From positions 116,065 through 180,064 of the forward strand of contig JABCPU010000109.1 in the NCBI GenBank assembly GCA_016800925.1: DNA of 64,000 bases. The letters run 5' to 3'. The notes below the pieces were generated by a model that was given only the letters and a program-made list of their open reading frames with translations, did no database searches and had not been told where the DNA came from. Made by a program: the position numbers and the translations under genes. Positions within the stretch are counted from its first letter, which is position 1. Every line of letters starts with the position of its first letter. Below are positions 1 through 11,307 of this stretch, piece by piece. The DNA is from Suillus spraguei. Taxonomy: Eukaryota > Basidiomycota > Agaricomycetes > Boletales > Suillaceae.

Positions 1-124
1 CTCGTATAAGGGGCACAGCGCATGAGCTGAGGCCAAGCCCCCTTGAATTAGTTCTGACCCTCCAGTACACCCTCATGCTGAGCTGGAACTTCTTACCAGC
101 CTCTGGTTTGGCATGGCCGTAACA
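1..124. repeat. LTR-C fragment, inverted, cut by window edge
   Basis: This is the reverse complement of the start of the LTR-C repeat seen at 13746 and 17671, including the block that reads as GGCTTGGCCTCAG on the other strand. It ends in GTAACA at 124, the complement of the TGTTAC terminus. The rest lies outside the window. Confidence 0.75.
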
Positions 125-902
125 GTCCACCACAATGTAATCACAGAGAAGTCACTCAATGAAATTCAAGACACTGTCATACATGGTATGAGATTCATAC
201 CAAGCTGATATATAAGAAGGAGTGATAGGAAAGATCCAACAGTGCATACTATATCTCTAAGTTGTCCTATATTTTGCTCACACTTTGATTGTCTTTTATA
301 TTTTTTTTTACTTTGATTTAGTTCCTTCATATTCTATCCCCTTTCATTTTATTCCAGAACTTTCTATTCTCAAATTTGATGATTTATCATGCTTTGTAAG
401 ATCTTTGTAAGATTTGAACTTTATTTGTAATGTACTTAGTAAAAAGGATGAGTAAGCTCACCCAAAAGGCTTGGTTTGTCAGCTTTTGCATGACCAATCC
501 CTGAGATGACTCAAAAGCCTTTTGTCATGCTTTGTAAGAATTCACTGTATTTATAATGTACTTAGTAAAATAAGCTGACTCAACACACTAAATAGGAAGG
601 TTTCTTACCAACCTATGTGTAGAATTATGCTTAGTAAGCAGGGCCTCCAAAAGGTATATAAGGAGCCCATTTTCACCTGTAACAACAACTTCCCATTTTC
701 ATTCTTGTCTCCTACCATGTGAGATTTTATAAGAATAAAAGTGCAGGCAATCTAGCCTTGAAGTGAGACTAAGAAATCTATATCTACTCTACATTATATA
801 CTACCTTACAGGGGTTGACTATATAATATCTAACAGCTCTCAGACTAAGCTTTACATATACAGATCCAAAGACTCTCTCTTTCAATGGAAGGGGAGACAC
901 AC
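125..902. other. Gene-free repeat-like stretch
   Basis: No credible coding sequence. It contains internal near-repeats (CTTTGTAAGA and AATGTACTTAGTAAAA each occur twice between 390 and 570) and a TATA-like GGTATATAAGG at about 651. This looks like the promoter half of a decayed LTR, but no termini or target duplication could be fixed. Shadow ORFs here are not supported. Confidence 0.4.
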
Positions 903-1840
903 TGTAACGAACATATTGGCACTGGGCTTAAAACCCCATATTTTGACACTCGTCTCACGTCTACAGGAGTTACCACTTGTCCATGGCCGTCTTACCCCTT
1001 TAGCATTACCGGCGGCATCCCACGCTTACCGCACACCATACCGACTGCCGCACCACATTCCACGTACTGATGTCCTCCCATGTCCTTGCCGCGTCTGCAT
1101 AGCTCCATTTGGTGCGTCGTTTGTTTTATGTTCGTTATCACTGATTCCATGGCGAGCCTTATTACATGTTGCCTTGTGCCTTGTGCCTCGCGCTATGTTT
1201 ACTTACGACGGTTTACTACACTCCAGCGCTACTGATCTCGCTAGAGTATTCCGAGTACATACAATTTAGGATATAAGCACCACGTACCCTGCACAATACA
1301 AGTACCTGATTTTACATCATTGCACGTACTATAGGTCAGGATTATTGTCTAGCTCTGGATCTACCCAGTAGTGGACTTAGTCTTTAAAGTTTCCTTATTG
1401 CTCGTTAATCTATCACACTCATTCTCCATTACCGCTGGACTTTTGACTGTTATTTTGACTGAACTTCTCATGCACCACTACTTTACCGCTGAAAGTACCA
1501 TGGCTTCCTTTACTGTTTCCTTGCACCGCTCGCAACCTTACCACTACCCCTGATATCATTGCTCGACGCAACTGTTACTGACTATATCTCAACCACACTA
1601 GCACCACTACGCACAACACTAGTTCCGGCGGTATCATCACTGACCGTGGCAACTTACCGCTGACCTTGACGCTTGTTTCGCACATAAGTTAGACTTGAAC
1701 TTGACCATACTAATAGGCATCCTCCTTTAGGGTTGAACACTCTTGTCCTCACAAGTGAAGCAGACTAGATGGAGCGCAAGACTTGCATACTAGCTTAGGC
1801 TGTTGTTTATCTACAGCCCAGGCTAGGTTGTATCTTTACA
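903..1840. repeat. LTR-A copy 1 (solo-LTR-like repeat)
   Basis: A 938-bp repeat that begins TGTAACGAAC and ends TATCTTTACA, so it has TG..CA ends. A second copy (3601-12961) matches it along its length once the Ty3 insertion is removed. The flanks are CACAC on the left and ACGCA on the right, so no target duplication is visible. It may be a solo LTR or one end of a decayed element. Confidence 0.7.
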
Positions 1841-2505
1841 ACGCACTCAGAGAACACGACAAAGTTGAAACAGACTTTCATAGGTTGAAACATGATCTAC
1901 TAGGGTGAAACATACCTACTATACAATACTACTTCAAATCTCAAACTCAACACTTTCACACAGATCTTCAAGAGAAAGACCATTGAAAGATACCCACCCA
2001 AGAACTCAGCACATGATCTCCCATGAAGTAGAAAAGTCGGAGACCATGTACTTAAGGACTGGCAAGAAGTCTTATCCCTGTACAGTTGTGTTGTCACTGT
2101 ATATGTGTTCTATACAAGACCCATAAGTAGCAAGACAACGCACTCAGTCATTTTCATCAGTATTGGGAGATTTTCAAGATCACTGGAACAGTTCATACTT
2201 TCTCACTTCCCCGACAACACTCCATGACTCACTACATTCATCTTATCTGACTGTTTGGTGCCCCAAATGGCTTGTGCTCCTGAGTCAAAGCACATCAAAA
2301 CAGTCAAGGAGCCTTGGAGGCGATACAGTTAATATAATGCTCTGGGTCAGACATTACTAACTAATCAGTATCTGGACAAGCTGGCAGCATCATGCATGGA
2401 CTTCCACACTTGTGGAATGCTCTCAGGTACATGATTATCATCCATTCTCACAGCCTTGGATATGTATTTCATTTTTATTTTTTCTATTTTTCAATCATTT
2501 GACCT
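1841..2505. other. Gene-free stretch between LTR-A copy 1 and transposase remnant
   Basis: No convincing gene. The 13-mer ACAACGCACTCAG occurs at 1838-1850 and again at 2135-2147, so the 284 bp between them could be a small insertion with a duplicated flank. A GTTGAAAC/GGTGAAAC motif is repeated three times at about 1863-1910. Confidence 0.4.
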
Positions 2506-3434
2506 ATGAGACCAGAACCAGCACCTGCAGATGGACAGTCTACTCAGCCTGCGCTCACCAATGCAGAAGAGCACATCATTGCAGATTCACACAACCCTGA
2601 GCAGCCCAGTATCATCTCAACTGCTAGTATACCTGATGTGGATGTCAGTGCCGATGCTGAGGACATTGATGCCCCAATGTCAGTCCTTGCACACGTAGAA
2701 CTTGCTTGGACATCTCACAAGTATTTTTTTTCATTCATATAACCACTGTATACTAAGTGTCTTTACAAACAGAGGGGAAAAAGTGGCCACAAAGCATTCC
2801 TGCACTGGCTAACAAGCTCAACATCCCAGACTTGGCTGAACTCGTTCAGCAGTTCCTCATTGAACAGCTGTATCCAGATAAGCCCCCTAAGACATCCCTT
2901 CAGGTATAATGGACTGCCCTCATTACGAGGCAAGGATATGAATTTTTCACTCTGCGGTGTCAACATTCTTTGCGCCAAGCGACTTGAGCAGTATTGGGGG
3001 GATGAAACGTGAGCATATCTGCATGTCCACCAAATGAAGAAATGGATGTGCACACAAAGATTGTGTATTTGTTATTGCTGACCCAAATGTTCCTGGAATG
3101 TGAGGCATGGGCATTGCGCAGGTACTTACTTTTTTTTTCCTTTCGACTTAGGGGTATATATTATTCTTGTGCTGTTGTCCACTGGTTTAATAGAATTGGT
3201 GACATGCCAGATGAAGATACTGGAATGTGGATGGTCTCACTATCTTCTGATGGTAACCATCCTCACTACACAGTGATTCACATGGAGGCTATTTTTCATT
3301 CTGCACATCTTATTCCAGTCTATGGTACTGAACCACTCCCCTTGTCAATTAAAGCTCACCATGTCCTTGATATATTCATGCTATTCTATGTGAACAAATA
3401 TGCTGACCATCATGCTTTTGAAATAGCTTGGTAG
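2506..3434 (+). pseudogene. KDZ/Plavaka-like transposase remnant (C-terminal part)
   Basis: Three open segments on the plus strand resemble the C-terminal region of basidiomycete KDZ (Plavaka) DNA-transposon proteins. The first (2506-2720) is acidic and low-complexity. The second (about 2772-3120) contains the family-like pattern APSDLSSIGGM followed by a cysteine-valine stretch. The third (3124-3434) reads through LFFSFRLRGI, GDMPDEDTGMW and ends VNKYADHHAFEIAW. Probable introns separate them (donor near 2720, acceptor CAG near 2771). At least one in-frame stop lies in the second segment (after CMSTK, about 3036). The N-terminal catalytic part is absent. The assignment rests on motif memory; a protein search would settle it. 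Confidence 0.6.
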
Positions 3435-3680
3435 TACTTTATACATGGATCACTTTTTCTATGTCAACCCACTTTTTCAAACTTCTATGTTTTGCTTTGC
3501 TTTTTGGCTTTTTCTTGCTTTTTCACTTATTTTATCCTGTTTACTTATTTCAATTGCATGAGCTTTTTGTGTCCAATGCATAAGTGGGAAAAAGTGGCGA
3601 TGTAACGAACATATTGGCACTGGCCTTAAAACCCTATCTTCTGGCACACGTCTCACATCTATAGGAATCTCCACCAGTCC

Positions 3681-4423
3681 TGTTAAGACTGTACTCAAGG
3701 GTAGAGAGATCCGAAGGGCTTTGGCCTCAGTTCATACACTGTGCCCCTTTCTCGAGTAATGCCCCTTATTTCAGGGAGGAGTTATTCGTCCGAAGACCCG
3801 GAAGGAGTTGTGTGACGGATCCGGGTGTCCGAAGGTGTCGGATATGATACGTCCGAAGGTTATTCGGAACGTAAGGAGAGGACAGAGATTAAGGCTAGTT
3901 TCGGAACGAGTTCCTAACTAGAAACTAACGGAGATGGACTATCCGAAGATAGAGTCGGAGGTATAGACTATAGGAATCAATCCTAAGTCTCGGAAGGTGA
4001 CTTAAAGCAGAGAGTGGCTTAAGTCCGGAGGAGGCAGAATGAGTAGAATCTAAGATGATATTCGAACTAAGGTTCTACGGAGATCTACAAGTGGTTTATA
4101 TACTGTAAGTATCTAAGATGGATAATCAGCAAGTCCGGGACCGAGGGCTATGTACGAAGTGTAGCGGAAGTCTATTAGTTAATGCACAGCGGATCAGTAA
4201 GCATGAATCGGAAATGAACACAGGAAACGGATCAGTAACACAGGACAGAAATATAAACAGCTGGAGTACCGGTAGCAGGAGAAATGACGAAAGGAGATAG
4301 ACGCAGATGTACACAAGGGAGTTAAGGTGGGAGAAGTGAGTACATTCGGATGGGTGGTCCGGACAAGATCTGTGGACCAGACGGATATGGTCGGATCTGA
4401 GATTAGAAGTATGGTATATGACA
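3681..4423 (-). repeat. LTR-G, 3' LTR of the Ty3 element
   Basis: 743 bp, TGTTAAGACT...TATGACA as read on the plus strand. Compared with the other LTR it lacks a 26-bp segment near the end. On the minus (element-sense) strand a TATA box, TATATAAA, lies at about 4097-4104. The same sequence read on the plus strand, TTTATATA, could serve the antisense gene downstream. Confidence 0.95.
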
Positions 4424-4437
4424 GTATCCCCCCCTTA
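4424..4437 (-). other. Polypurine tract of the Ty3 element
   Basis: Directly inside the 3' LTR, the element-sense strand reads AAGGGGGGGATAC. This position and composition are those of the primer for plus-strand DNA synthesis in LTR retrotransposons. Confidence 0.8.
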
Positions 4438-4618
4438 GGGCCGAACCCCTGAGGCACAAGAAGCGTCGATCTGGATCGGACAAGATTAATGCGAGACGAT
4501 GGGGAAGTTTGATGGTTGTAGTGCTGAGTCTGTAATCCGACAGATATACGGACGTCAGACATCCGAAATGATTCCTACCCCCACTTCATATCCTTGTTAA
4601 CAAAACTTGTCTCCAAAC

Positions 4619-5633
4619 ATGTCTGGAAAGAAATCCGATGCCCCTAAGTCTGCTGCTGACCTTGTGGCGGATCTGGAGCAGCAACTGGCGGCTGCTAAGG
4701 CTGCAGCGGAAGCTGAGGCGGAGCAGAAGCGGAAAGAGGCGGAGGAGCGGAAAAGGCAGGAGGAGTTGAAGCAGATTGAGTTGGTGGAGATCCGGAGGGA
4801 AATGGAGGAGAAGAGGCGGAGAGCACTGATTGAGGCTCGGGTGAGTGCTGTGGACTCTTCCGGATCCGGATATTAATGGGTTGGCAAAGGCCAAGGCTGC
4901 TCCTGCATCTGGAGCAAAGGACGGGTACTGCTCCCGTTGCGTCACTAAGGGCCGGATGTGCCAGTGGGGTGATGCTGAGAAGAATGCCATGGTGAGTCGT
5001 CCAAAAAACTTCGGATCCGCTGATTTCAACGTTTCGTAGATTAAGTCCTGTGACGTCTGCCGGAAGGACAAGGCCACTTGTCCTGGAAGGCCCGGATTCG
5101 TTAAGGGGCCCAAGGGCCGGAAGAGGCAGCGTCCTGCTGGTACTCCATCTCCGAAGGGCAAAGGCAAGCGCCGTCAGAGGAGTCCTACTCCGGATGTGGC
5201 GGACGCGGATGTCTTCTCTAATCCAGTCACTATCGAAGGTACGGATGAGGATTTTGTGGAGTATGATGATCAGGCTTGGGTGGCCGCTGCCAATGGAATC
5301 ATTGCTGAGTTGGCGCGGACCAACGGACTTCTCCAAGATGGTATTGCGGCGGCGGAAGGGAGTCGGATTGCCATGGAGCGGATGAGCTCTACCATGGAGG
5401 CCTTCCTCCAGCAACAGAGGGAATTCCAGGCCCTGCTCATCGAGGAAATTCGGACCGGATTTAGGCTTTCCGTTTCTGCCGGATCCGACAAGGATGGCAC
5501 TGGTGAGGAGATTGGGGAAGAGGTGGCGGATGAGAATGGAGGAGAGATGGCGGATGGGACTGGGGAAGAGATGGCGGATGGGACTGGGGAGGAGACTGGG
5601 GGTGCCGGAGGTGAAATGGAGACTGGTGCTTAG
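4619..5633 (+). CDS. Antisense spliced gene in Ty3: coiled-coil protein with Zn2Cys6-like cluster
   Basis: A plus-strand gene inside a minus-strand retrotransposon, tail-to-tail with the chromodomain end (61 bp apart) and downstream of the LTR. Three exons, 4619-4840, 4890-4991 and 5040-5633, all join in phase 0 through GTGAGT donors and AG acceptors, giving 305 residues without a stop. Residues 15-74 are a charged alanine/glutamate/lysine-rich coiled coil. Residues 88-122 hold two Cys-X2-Cys-X6-Cys half-sites 13 residues apart, the spacing of fungal Zn(II)2Cys6 clusters. A basic segment follows, then a glutamate/glycine-rich tail with GEEMADGT repeats. A nucleic-acid-binding or regulatory role is inference only. 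The first ATG in frame is at 4619; a TTG lies at 4607. No function is known to me for this protein. Confidence 0.75.
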
Positions 5634-5694
5634 TCCAGATCCGGATTTCCGCTACTGCCCTCAATGTACTTACATATATTTCGTTATGTACTCT

Positions 5695-7158
5695 TCAAGC
5701 AATGGGACCAGGCTTGTCTGGATATGCTGAGTGGAAATCTGCTACGAGATCCGATGCATTTCCGAGTTCTGTGGCCAGTAACCAGGAAGTTTCTTCGTCC
5801 GTTCCTTCGTATCCGGACCAACGGACGAGGTATCGAAGTTGGCAGTGGTGCCTACGACGGTCCAGTTTAGAGTCCAGGATTTCGGATATCTCGTACTCTG
5901 GTTCTCCGTCGACTTCGACTGGTGGCGGAGGAGGTTGGATGCGATTGGGAATGGTGTTCGGAACTGCTGGCTCTAACTGCGAGACATGGAAAACAGGATG
6001 TACGGAACGCATAGAATCCGGAAGTCGGATGGCGAAAGAATGAGTACCCGGGCGGGATATAATTTCGAATGGTCCCAAATTCTTTTCCGAAAGTTTCTTC
6101 GACGGACGAGTGGAGCGGAAGTACTTGGCTTTGATGAAGACTTGTTCTCCAATCCGGAAGTCTGGAGCAGGCTGTCTTTTAGCATCTGCGGGTCCTTGAT
6201 AGCGTTTCTGAGCTTCGGACATCTCATCTCGGAGGAACTGGTGAAGTTTGTTAAGGTCTAGGGCATATTCCTGGGCACGGATGGAGGATAGGTCGCGTTC
6301 CGGATGGATGGAAATGTTCGGATGATAACCTTTATTGGCGAAGAAAGGTGAAACTCCGGTAGTGGCACTCGGAGCGTTATTGTATGCAAACTCTGTGAGG
6401 GGCAGCAGCTCGGACCAGTTGTCCTGCTGATAGTTGCAGTAGATCCGGAGGTACTATTCCAGTGTTTGGTTGGCACGTTCTGTTTGTCTGTCCCCTTCGG
6501 GATGATATCCGGATGTGAAGTGTAGGACCATGTCCAATGCCTTTCCTAGGGAACAGAAGAAGTGGGATACGAACTCTGTTCCTCGATCCGAGGTTACATG
6601 GGACGGGACTCCATGCTTAGAGAAGACATGGAGGAGAAATAGGCGGGCGAGATCAGGAGAAGTAATGGTGTCGTGGGTCAGGACGAATATGGCTTGCTTG
6701 GATAAACGATCTATGATGACGAGGATGGCTGTAAAGCCGGATGAGTCTGGAAGTTGTTCAATGAAATCCATAGAGATGGAATTCCATGGTTTTTCTGGGA
6801 CGGGAAGTTGCTTGAGTAGACCGTAGGGCTTATGTCTCGGAACTTTGGCTCGGGCGCAGGATGTGCAGGATCTGACATACTCTTTGACAAAGGCTCGTAC
6901 TCCGGGCCAGGTATAGTTGCGTCGGATGAGCTCGAGAGTACGATTCTGTCCGAAATGTCCGGATAGGGGGTGGTCATGGCAATTCCGGAGGATGCAAAGT
7001 CGTAGATCATTGGTATCCGGAACGTAGATGCGGTTGTCACAACAAAGGAATCCACCATCGTCTATTGTCCATCTCGGATCTGAAGGAACCGGAAAATGTG
7101 TTTGTGCAATGGGGTCATTAGGGAGTGCTATCAGAATGTCTTTCCGGAGGTGTTCGGT
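5695..7158 (-). pseudogene. Ty3 pol 3' part: integrase and chromodomain, disrupted
   Basis: Read on the minus strand from the solo LTR downward, the segment shows the H2C2 zinc finger (HDHPLSGH, then CTSCARAK, about 6850-6980). The integrase catalytic core follows, with IIDRLSKQ, TSDRGTEF and TSGYHPEGDRQTERANQTLE, and a chromodomain near the end (LRYLVRWSGYEGTDEETSW). A TAG at 6454-6456 interrupts the conserved line right after NQTLE, where a CAG glutamine would be expected. The reading frame upstream was severed from RNase H by LTR-B. It cannot make a full integrase. Confidence 0.9.
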
Positions 7159-7633
7159 TGTTACAATCGTACGTGCCCCTATACATTTTCTACTTCATTT
7201 ACCTTGTATATTACATAACATGACTCTGACTCATATGCTCAACGCATCTGTACTATAGTTGCCTTCCTCCTTTGGATACGCACTTACGTTCTCACACCTC
7301 TCTTGGTCTGTGCGCACATATTGGCCTATTTAAGCACAGTGTACTTGTAGTAGATTCGCTACTTTAATCTTACTGGGTTTTACCTGGAATCTCCTTCGCT
7401 TAGGTCTCCAACCTAAGTCGTCTTGAATCGTCTCTAAGTCTAAGCACTCCTTAGCCTTAGTCTCTATTCTTGCGGATACCTCTTAGACTTGTCTTTGAGG
7501 CTGAACCCTTGATCGTACTCGGAACGCGTTCCTTGTACTTTCACCTTGTCCTCTTTTGGACATTGTAAGAACTTCCCAGCAGACCGTCTGTGTCTTTTCA
7601 CTGTCGCTGGTGATGCCATCCCAGTTCGTAACA
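7159..7633 (+). repeat. LTR-B solo copy inside Ty3 pol
   Basis: 475 bp, starting TGTTACAATCG and ending GTTCGTAACA, flanked by perfect TCGGT duplications (7154-7158 and 7634-7638). A TATA-like CTATTTAAG lies near 7326. It split pol between the RNase H and integrase regions, so it is younger than the Ty3 insertion. Confidence 0.95.
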
Positions 7634-9964
7634 TCGGTGTCCATAAGAACAGCTGCTCTAAGGACCGGAGTTGCTAAAATGGAAGCTCGTAGGGACGAAG
7701 CTAATTGTTCCGAAGCAAATATTGGACGGAGGTTGTGAGGGTTAATCTGAGCGTAGTCCTTATCCCCCTCTTTAGGGTAGACGTCCCATCATCTAGTGAG
7801 GGAATCTGGCTTGACTCCGAGTCTTCCAGGACGGTAACGGATAACGAGGTTGAACTGATGGAGGAACTCGGACCAGCGGGCCTGACGATGGGATAGCAGT
7901 TTGGTGGTAGAGAAATACTCAAGGTTCTTGTGGTCCGTGACAACATCTATAGGCTCGGACGAGCCTTCTAGGTAATGGCGCCAGGTTCGGAACGCAGCAT
8001 AGATGGCTAGTAGTTCCTTATCATGGACATCATAGTTGAGTTCTGCACCGGACAGTGTCCGGGAGTAAAATGCCACCAGACGAAGTTCCAAGTCTGGGCA
8101 CACAATGGATAGTATTCCAGCGATAGCATAATCCGAGGCATCAGTTTCCACAACTATAGGAACATTCAGAATCCAATGCGTAAGCACCGGAGCGGACGTG
8201 AAGGCTTTCTTGAGTGCGTTAAATGACTTCCGGCATTCCTCGGAAAAGTCCCAAGTGATGCCCTTGCGAGTGAGTCGAGTAAGGGGAACCACGATATCCG
8301 AGTAGTTGAAGATGAAGCGACAATAGAAATTAGCGAATCCGAGGAAAGATTGGATGTCCTTGACTTTCCGAGGCTCTGGCCAGTCTATGATAGACTGGAT
8401 TTTCTCGGACGACATTGTCAAGCCATCCGGAGATAGGAGGTAACCAAGATATTCGACGGAGGATGAGTGGAATTCGCATTTCTCGGGTTTGGCATATAGT
8501 CGGTGTTTACGGAGACGTCGTAAAACTTCTCGAACATGTTCCTTATGACTTGCAAGGTCTTGGGAATAGATAAGGATGTCATTCAGATATACAACAACAC
8601 ATACGTCCAGCATATCGGCAAACACGCTATTGACAAAGCGCTGGAAAGCTGCCAGAGCATTCGTGAGGCCTTCCGGCATCACCAACCATTCATAGGAGCC
8701 ATAGCGCGTACGGAAGGAAGTCTTCCACTCGTCTCCTTCTGTTATCCGGACGAGGTGATATGCAGATCGGAGCTCAATTTTGGTATAAACTTTAGCGCGG
8801 CTCGGGGAGTCTAGAAGGTCGGCAATGAGGGGTAACGGATATCGGTCTTTCTTGGTGATGTGGTTAAGGCCGCGGAAATCCACACAAAGGTGGAGGGATC
8901 CATCCTTCTTTTTGACAAATAGGACGGGGGCTCCGTGGGGAGAAGATGAGGAGCGGAGGAGTTTGGACGAGATGTTTTCGTCAAGGAACTTCCAGAGGGC
9001 CTCAAGCTCTACCGGAGAAAGAGAGTATATGGTTCCGAGAGGCGGACTAGCCCCTTCTTCCAACTCAATCTTGAGATCGTAGGGTCGATGTGGGGGAAGT
9101 TGTCCGGCTTTGCCTTTGTCGAAGACATCCGCGAATTCGTGGTAGTCGGAAGGGATTCTGGAGAGGTCTGGAGGATCGGATGATACGGATGCGGATCGAA
9201 GGTTTACTTCGGAGGGACGGAGGTAGATGCTGAACTGAGTAGATCCTTCTAACTTGCAGGCACGGCAAAAGGCCACTGCATTTATCAATGATATGTTAGG
9301 GACTGGGGTACCAGCGGAGGGTTCGGATTTGGTCAGAGGCGGAGTCTCTGCCACGGATGGGGTGCTCTGAGGCGACGGAGATTTTGGAGGGGAGGAATCT
9401 TCCTTGGGTGGAATACCCGAAGGTAACAGAGGTGTCGGATTGGATTTTCCTGCCATGGTCGGTGTGTCCGGGGCAGCGGTGATGCGGATGGGGTTAATGG
9501 CACTCCTTGTTCAGTAGTTCGGAACTCGATGCTGCCCAATACCCAGTCAATCAACAGATTGTGTCGGGTGAGCCAGCTATATCCGAGAACGATATAACAT
9601 GAGGAATCCAAAGGGGTGACATAGAACGTGTCGGAAGTGATTACACCGGAGGAGAATCGGACGGATAAGTTTATGGCTTCGACAATATTGTTATTGCATG
9701 TACCATCAAATAAACGGAGTGGAAGCGGAGGAATCTGATAGGTAGGAATTTTATGTTCTTGGACGAAATCAGTGTCTATGAAGCAGTGGGAGGAACCACA
9801 GTCTATGAGGGCCGGAAAGTCAGATATATTGGAGAAAGATGGAAGAGAGACATATGGACACAGAGAGTTCGGATCAGGAAGAGTTACAGTGTTGAGTCGT
9901 AGTTCCGTTGCACAGGTTGGGCCAACGCGACCCTCATCCCGTACGGAGTCAGGAGGGTCGCGGA
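7634..9964 (-). pseudogene. Ty3 pol 5' part: protease, reverse transcriptase, RNase H, disrupted
   Basis: Minus strand. The protease (about 9620-9900) shows ALIDCGSSHCFID and later VLGYSWL. A one-base frame change near 9460-9540 separates it from the RT/RNase H frame, which is open from 9456 to 7789 (555 codons). RT motifs include FVKKKDGS, VDFRGLN and YLNDILIYS; the canonical YLDD is changed to YLND by the codon at 8581-8583. RNase H shows VETDASDYAI and ends at TGA 7789-7791, immediately after PDSLTR, where an arginine codon (CGA) is expected. The frame would otherwise continue to the LTR-B insertion. Confidence 0.9.
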
Positions 9965-11257
9965 CTAATTTTTTGCCTCATCCGAGGCTTCCGGTTCCGT
10001 TTCCGGAGTGAGCACAGTAGCGCGGCCTTTGGCAGCACGCGAAGTGGATTTGGTGCATTCCCGGGCAGTGTGACCAGGTCCGCCGCAGAACATACAGAGC
10101 CTTTTGTCAATACGTCTCTGACGCTCCTGGGTGGTTAGCTTTCCGTCCGCACCAACAACGCTAGGGAGATCCGAAACTTTCGGGGCAGAGGATGTTGTGG
10201 AGGATGTGGGTTTATTGAATTTGAGCGTATCGGATCCGGATGAGTTGGAACTCGTCCGGTCGGATGTTGACTGCCTGGGAGGATTGGAAGAGGTGGTTCT
10301 ACTCTCTCGGGTGACTTCGCCCCTCTGTTCCCAGTAACGGGCGTTGATGGTCTGGGCGAGAGTCTTGAACTCCGAAAGGGTAGTGGGCTTACCCATGCGA
10401 CTAATCTCATCTTTGATTCGGGCCGGAAGTCCATTGTAGAATTGGCGTCGTAGGGCTCCGTCTCCCCATTCGTGTACTTGGGAGGCAAGTCGCTGGAATT
10501 CTACAACGTACTTGTTGATCCGTTGTCCGTCACGCATGTGGAGTTGTTCTAACTGCATCTCTGCGTCTCCGGAGGGATCGTGTGGTCCAAAATTGGTTTG
10601 GAGCTCGAGCATGAACTCGGAGTAGTCATCCATCCAGTCCGGACGGTTGCTATATCCGTCCGAAAGGAGGTCCAGTTCAAACCACTCAAGAGCCATACCC
10701 TTAAGGTAGGATTGGGCGAAATTGACTTTAGCGCGTCCGGAACGGAAAGCGCTAGGTTTGCTCTGGAAGTTGAGCTCACATTGGACGAAGAATGCCCGGA
10801 GCTTGCGAGGTTCGGACCCATCGAAGGTATCTGGCTCATGGATTTTGACTTTGCTATCATCCGAGGTGGGGGTGCGACGGCTACTGCGAGCGAGGTGGTT
10901 AATGGCTATGGATAGTTGGGCTAGGACCCGGTCCTGAGGGCTCAGGTGGATTTTATCTTCTTCGTCATCCAGGTCCTCGTTGTCCGGATCATCAACTTCA
11001 TCATCTGGTAGGTTACTGCGCAGCTCATCATCAAAGCGAATGGTCGGGCGCGAATTGGAGTCTGGGTTATCCGGGTTCCGAGTTGGTGTTATCGGATCCG
11101 GTCTGACTTGACGGGCGGAGATACTTTGACCTATGTTGCTCATGCTTGCGCGGCGTTGAGAGAAACTGGTGAATGTTTGGACGATGGGTGTGGGATCTCG
11201 TTGGATTGGACCAAGTCCGGCTCCTCGGAGTGTGTTTTGAGTTTTACGGGGAGGCAT
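9965..11257 (-). CDS. Ty3 Gag
   Basis: An uninterrupted 430-codon reading frame starting with ATG at 11257, 50 bp inside the 5' LTR. The N-terminal third is basic, then acidic (DDEVDDPDNEDLDDEEDK). A gag-like helical domain follows (ALEWFELDLLS...FMLELQTNFGP), and a CCHC zinc knuckle (CMFCGGPGHTARECT, Cys-X2-Cys-X4-His-X4-Cys) lies near the C terminus. Gag assembles the virus-like particle and the knuckle binds the element RNA. The stop at 9965 lies just before the protease frame, so pol would need recoding or a separate start. It is the only intact sense gene of the element. Confidence 0.9.
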   Translation of the reverse strand: MPPRKTQNTLRGAGLGPIQRDPTPIVQTFTSFSQRRASMSNIGQSISARQVRPDPITPTRNPDNPDSNSRPTIRFDDELRSNLPDDEVDDPDNEDLDDEEDKIHLSPQDRVLAQLSIAINHLARSSRRTPTSDDSKVKIHEPDTFDGSEPRKLRAFFVQCELNFQSKPSAFRSGRAKVNFAQSYLKGMALEWFELDLLSDGYSNRPDWMDDYSEFMLELQTNFGPHDPSGDAEMQLEQLHMRDGQRINKYVVEFQRLASQVHEWGDGALRRQFYNGLPARIKDEISRMGKPTTLSEFKTLAQTINARYWEQRGEVTRESRTTSSNPPRQSTSDRTSSNSSGSDTLKFNKPTSSTTSSAPKVSDLPSVVGADGKLTTQERQRRIDKRLCMFCGGPGHTARECTKSTSRAAKGRATVLTPETEPEASDEAKN

Positions 11258-11307
11258 GATATGGGATGGTTGCTAAGTTACTCGGAAAGGTTTGAGTTTG
11301 AATATAC

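Noticed and set aside
763..1269. 168-codon frame on the plus strand
   Set aside because: It runs across the start of LTR-A and matches no family; the copy at 12082 breaks the same frame.
4695..5414. 239-codon minus-strand frame opposite the antisense gene
   Set aside because: It is in the element-sense direction but lacks domain resemblance, begins at no conserved point and is explained as the complement of the alanine/glutamate-rich exons.
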